A DNA stretch of 64,000 bases, from NCBI GenBank assembly GCA_036383515.1, contig DASVOE010000079.1, positions 8,792-72,791 on the forward strand, given 5' to 3'. The stretch comes from CADEDV01 sp036383515. GTDB lineage: Bacteria > Bacteroidota > Bacteroidia > Chitinophagales > Chitinophagaceae. The notes beneath the pieces are model-generated. The model was not told the origin of the DNA and made no database searches. It was given only the letters and a program-made list of their open reading frames with translations. Shown piece by piece: positions 60,756 through 64,000 of the stretch. The translations under genes and the position numbers were made by a program. Positions within the stretch are counted from its first letter, which is position 1. Each line of letters starts with the position of its first letter.

Positions 60756-63290
60756 ATGATACAATTATTTAGATGCTCCATTACTAAAATGTTTTGTGTG
60801 TCATGGATTCTGTTCTTCATTTTATTTTCTTGTGGACTAAAAGTTGATGCCCAGGTTAAACGGATCCCGCCGGCATCAGCCTACCAGCCCACCGAGATAC
60901 AGGGAGTTTATGGTGGTGTGACCTATGGTTTAAGTATCCAGCAAAAATCTTCTGAAGTATATGCGGCTGCTGAAACCATGCGGGGTGGATTTTTCGGTGC
61001 AGCACATGATCTAAACAATGGAACCTGGAAGAGTGATAATAGCGGAAAGACCTGGTATAAGATCGGGCCCGGTGGTAGTAATGTTAAAGTCAGCCAGACG
61101 AATCCTAAAGTGATTTATTCAAACGATCGGTTTGGATTATATAAAACTGAAGATGGCGGAAAAAAATGGGATACAATAAATAAAAAAATGTGGGCCATTG
61201 GTTACAAAGGGCTTGATGTTTTTGCAGGTGATGGTAATATTATCTATGCCGGCGGTAAAGACTGGTTGGGTGTTTCAAAAGATGGCGGAAAAACCTGGAG
61301 TGACAATACCTTACCAAAAGATGCAACAGGAAAGGTAGCACGAATACAGGTTGTTCAAATTCATCCCACCAATCCTGATATTGTTTTCCTGGCTTTTTAT
61401 GATGGAGCACAGGATGGAATATGGAAAAGCACTGATGCAGGTAAAACATTTCAGATGTTGCATAAAGGTGGTTCACGTGCAATGGGTGTTTCGCCCAGTA
61501 ACCCTGATATTATTTATTGCGGAGATGGTGTGAGTCATGATGGGGGAAAAACGTGGGCGCCCATACAATCGGAAAGCAGTGGGCCATGGTGTATTGTTGT
61601 ACATCCTACTAATCCTGATGTAGCTTATTATTCACGGCCTGGCGCTGCTGTATGGCGTACCAAAAATGGAGGAAAATCTTTTGCCACTATCCTGGGAGTT
61701 GAATATCAATATGACGGTACAGAAGCAGAGGCGATGGCGATAGATGTAAAACATGACAGGCTATGGATCGGTGGTGATCGTTTATGGAAAGGAGAGAAGG
61801 CAAATAGTGGACAGGTAAGTCTGCAGCGTTCTGATAGCGGGTATCATGTGATCAGCATCGCCGATATTATCAGCACACCTTTCTCTGTTTGGGCAGCCAA
61901 TGAAGCTACTGGAACGAGTTCTACAACAGATGGAAAAACATGGATCACCAATTCATTTGGGATGCAGCAACAGGAGGCATTACATCGCATTGCTCCTTCA
62001 CCTTCCAATCCAAAAATTGTGTATGCAGGTCATGAGACAAGACTTTACAAAAGTGAAGATGGTGGAATGACATGGTTTGGAATTTTGGGAAGCTGGTTTC
62101 CTTATTGTAAAATAGATCCCGATGACCCCAATATTGTTTACATCTCAGGCAGCAGTGGCAAAGGCGATATGAGCCGCTCAATAGATGGTGGTGAAACGTT
62201 TCAGCAATTGGGCAAAGGAACTTTCCTTGCTATTGATGCAAAGCATAAAGCTATTTATGCGGAGACTCCTGATGGACTTGTAGTTTCTTATAATAAAGCA
62301 GAAACTTTTACAAAGGTTTCTGATGAAAAAAATTTAGGCGACTTTTTTCTTAGCCCCACGAATTCAAAACTAATGTTAAGTGCTCGTGGAAATGCCGGAC
62401 TATTTAGAAGTAAAGACGGGGGAAAGACCTGGAATAAATTAACGATTGAACTAAAAGGTCCCACACGTTTTGCGCAGGCACTCGATGGTACGATATGGAT
62501 GTCGGACCTCGCAACAGGAACAGTTCGCACAACGGATGAAGGAGATAACTGGGAAAAGATCTGGAATACATTCGGTGCCATAAGTTATGACCCCTGGAAT
62601 AAAAACTCAGTGTATATGGGAACAAGAGGAGGGATATGGTGGGTACATCCCAAAGATGTTCAGCGCAAAGAAATACCACATGAATTCAAAGTAGTGGACG
62701 GGAAAGGCAAAACCATTCCATTCAGCAATACCATCTTTGCCAATTTTTCCAACGCTACCTATAAGCTCACGCAGGATATAACATTAAAAGGTAAAGCACA
62801 TGATCTTATTATGATGCCGCGTGGTATGAAAAATATTATTATTGACGGCCAGGGACATACAGTTACAACAGCTACGAGCAATGTGATCTTTGGAGATGAT
62901 ATGGAAAATGTAACCATTCAAAACTTTCACTTTGTTCAGCCAGTTTCCGGAGAGAGAAGCCCTGTGATCTATCTTTCCAATAGCCGTAACCTCACTATAA
63001 AGAACTGTACGTTTGACGTTGCACCCAACTTCGATGCAGGCAGGAATGGAGCCGGTCCTGCCATTGAAACCCGCGGGTTATTCACTAAAAATGTATTGAT
63101 CGACAATTGCACTTTTAAAACTCCCGGCCGCTCGCCTGCAATTTATGGAAACGGAAATCATACCATTCGCAATTGCACTTTTACAGGAGAACGGGTAATC
63201 AACATAGAGTTGATAGAATCCGAAGGTTCAGTGGTAGAAGATAATAACAAAATAAAGGAGGGAACGGTAAAGCTTAACAAATCAAACTAG
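60756..63290 (+). CDS. Secreted Asp-box propeller plus beta-helix protein, copy 2
   Basis: An 844-residue paralog, very similar to copy 1 along its whole length. The signal peptide is FCVSWILFFILFSCGLKVDAQ in type (about 12-32); it includes a cysteine, but the lipobox fit is poor. The same Asp-box series is present (SDNSGKTWY, TEDGGKKWD, SKDGGKTWS, SEDGGMTWF, SKDGGKTWN), and the beta-helix end has NIIIDGQGHTV, NVTIQNFHF and NLTIKNCTFDV. It is separated from copy 1 by 62 bases, so the two are probably co-transcribed. The stop codon TAG lies in the first bases of a MITE-like element. The function is presumed the same as copy 1 with a different ligand. Confidence 0.8.
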   Translation: MIQLFRCSITKMFCVSWILFFILFSCGLKVDAQVKRIPPASAYQPTEIQGVYGGVTYGLSIQQKSSEVYAAAETMRGGFFGAAHDLNNGTWKSDNSGKTWYKIGPGGSNVKVSQTNPKVIYSNDRFGLYKTEDGGKKWDTINKKMWAIGYKGLDVFAGDGNIIYAGGKDWLGVSKDGGKTWSDNTLPKDATGKVARIQVVQIHPTNPDIVFLAFYDGAQDGIWKSTDAGKTFQMLHKGGSRAMGVSPSNPDIIYCGDGVSHDGGKTWAPIQSESSGPWCIVVHPTNPDVAYYSRPGAAVWRTKNGGKSFATILGVEYQYDGTEAEAMAIDVKHDRLWIGGDRLWKGEKANSGQVSLQRSDSGYHVISIADIISTPFSVWAANEATGTSSTTDGKTWITNSFGMQQQEALHRIAPSPSNPKIVYAGHETRLYKSEDGGMTWFGILGSWFPYCKIDPDDPNIVYISGSSGKGDMSRSIDGGETFQQLGKGTFLAIDAKHKAIYAETPDGLVVSYNKAETFTKVSDEKNLGDFFLSPTNSKLMLSARGNAGLFRSKDGGKTWNKLTIELKGPTRFAQALDGTIWMSDLATGTVRTTDEGDNWEKIWNTFGAISYDPWNKNSVYMGTRGGIWWVHPKDVQRKEIPHEFKVVDGKGKTIPFSNTIFANFSNATYKLTQDITLKGKAHDLIMMPRGMKNIIIDGQGHTVTTATSNVIFGDDMENVTIQNFHFVQPVSGERSPVIYLSNSRNLTIKNCTFDVAPNFDAGRNGAGPAIETRGLFTKNVLIDNCTFKTPGRSPAIYGNGNHTIRNCTFTGERVINIELIESEGSVVEDNNKIKEGTVKLNKSN

Positions 63291-63421
63291 AACCTATCTC
63301 AAAACTTTAAAACTAATTATTGCCACTAAGCCACGAAGGCACAAAGCTTTGATCTTCTACATTGAATTCTTTTGTGACTTAGCGCCTTCGTGGCAAAACT
63401 TGCCTTTTGAGATGGTTTCTA
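63288..63421. mobile_element. MITE-like inverted-repeat element
   Basis: Terminal arms TAGAACCTATCTCAAAA (63288-63304) and TTTTGAGATGGTTTCTA (63405-63421) are inverted copies with few mismatches. Inside, TTGCCACTAAGCCACGAAGG (from 63320) and GCGCCTTCGTGGCAA (ending 63396) form a second imperfect inverted pair. There is no coding capacity in its 134 bases. The first three bases are the stop codon of copy 2. A related inner arm occurs at about 17134-17163. Confidence 0.6.
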
Positions 63422-63517
63422 ATGTATTGACATAGCAGTTTGTTTACTAAAAAAGAGAACATTAGAATGAGCCGGTGCATTTGATCAATCTATACTACCC
63501 ATCTATATAAAAAGTAA

Positions 63518-64000
63518 ATGAAGAATTTATCGCGTTTAGTTTGCCGCAACTTTCGGTTGTGTTGCCTGATCTTTATTTTATTTTTTGCTGCAGTAGAAAT
63601 AAATGCACAGGTTAAAAATATACCTGCAGCTTCTTCTTATACACGGGATGAAATTCAAGGTGTATATGGTGGGCTATCGTATGGGCTAAGCATTCAACAA
63701 ACCACTTCAGAAATTTATGTAGCTGCAATACCTTATGTAGGCGGTTTTTACAGCGCTGCCCATCGACCAGCAAATGGAACCTGGAAAAGCAATGATATGG
63801 GAAAAAGCTGGCATAAAATAGGCCCGGGTGGTTCTAATGTAAAAGTTAGCCAGACTGATCCAAAGGTGATCTATTCTAATGACCGCTATGCAATTTATAA
63901 AACATCAGATGGTGGAAGATCATGGGATACGCTTAATAATAAAATGTGGGCAGTAGGTTATAAAGGCCTGGACGTATTTGCAAAAGATGGCAATATCATT
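63518..64000 (+). CDS. Asp-box propeller protein, copy 3, C-terminus beyond window
   Basis: The first 161 codons of a third paralog, cut by the window end. A signal peptide (LCCLIFILFFAAVEINAQ, about 14-31) is followed by the same start of the propeller as copies 1 and 2: PAASSYTRDEIQGVYGGLSY, SNDMGKSWHKIGPGGSNVKV and SDGGRSWDTL. It differs from the other two at one otherwise strictly conserved spot: AAIPYVGGFYSAAHRPANG replaces AAETMRGGFFGAAHDPNNG. That change may alter ligand contacts. It is separated from copy 2 by 227 bases that contain the MITE-like element. Confidence 0.78.
   Translation, partial: MKNLSRLVCRNFRLCCLIFILFFAAVEINAQVKNIPAASSYTRDEIQGVYGGLSYGLSIQQTTSEIYVAAIPYVGGFYSAAHRPANGTWKSNDMGKSWHKIGPGGSNVKVSQTDPKVIYSNDRYAIYKTSDGGRSWDTLNNKMWAVGYKGLDVFAKDGNII

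Noticed and set aside
1..64000. tRNA or rRNA genes
   Set aside because: No cloverleaf with a GGTTCGANTC-type arm or rRNA segment was recognised by eye; a tRNA scan would be decisive.

Overview
The window looks like a chromosomal segment of a Bacteroidota bacterium, most likely of the Chitinophagaceae or a close relative. Evidence: secreted proteins carry type IX secretion (T9SS) C-terminal sorting domains, there is a PorP/SprF remnant, a futalosine-pathway menaquinone gene (mqnE) is present, SprB and PKD repeats occur, and several intergenic regions carry the Bacteroidota promoter signature (TTTG ... TAnnTTTG). No rRNA, tRNA, CRISPR array or intact insertion sequence was seen.

Region 1 (1-26 kb) is ordinary chromosome. 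In order it holds mqnE (partial), a secreted M43 metalloprotease with a T9SS sorting domain, a nucleoside-type MFS permease, trxA, dnaE, a beta-propeller lipoprotein, an NlpC/P60 lipoprotein, a flippase, an M1 aminopeptidase, an orphan family-5 solute-binding lipoprotein, msrA, a PPC-domain protein, a SulP transporter with STAS domain, a Smr-less mutS2, a GtrII-like membrane protein, a CBS-domain protein, a LacI-type regulator and a NarL-type response regulator.

Region 2 (26-33.3 kb) is a sensory block: a Cache-HAMP histidine kinase, an Rcp1-like receiver, and two receiver-PAS-HisKA_3 kinases. One of these has lost its phosphoacceptor aspartate. A small pseudogene with two in-frame stops abuts the first kinase.

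Region 3 (33.3-57.7 kb) is the most interesting part. After a chimeric IgGFc-like/SprF pseudogene and a near-consensus promoter, six co-directional genes follow almost without gaps. They encode a PKD lipoprotein, an outer-membrane barrel, a 1787-aa giant with a DUF5977 end, an FN3 protein, a T9SS-sorted SprB-repeat protein, and a 1778-aa protein. The last has a clean N-terminal half, an AT-rich C-terminal half with a zincin motif, and a variable toxin-like tip. A candidate immunity gene overlaps its stop codon. Downstream lies a graveyard of toxin tails, three SUKH-family immunity genes, REP-like hairpins, a RAYT transposase fragment and frameshifted genes. I read this as a surface-displayed polymorphic toxin system of Bacteroidota with T9SS links; the function is inferred from architecture.

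Region 4 (57.7-64 kb) is a tandem array of three paralogous secreted proteins (the last cut by the window edge). Each full copy has many Asp-box (BNR) repeats followed by a right-handed beta-helix. CpG-centred palindromes lie upstream and a MITE-like inverted-repeat element separates copies two and three.
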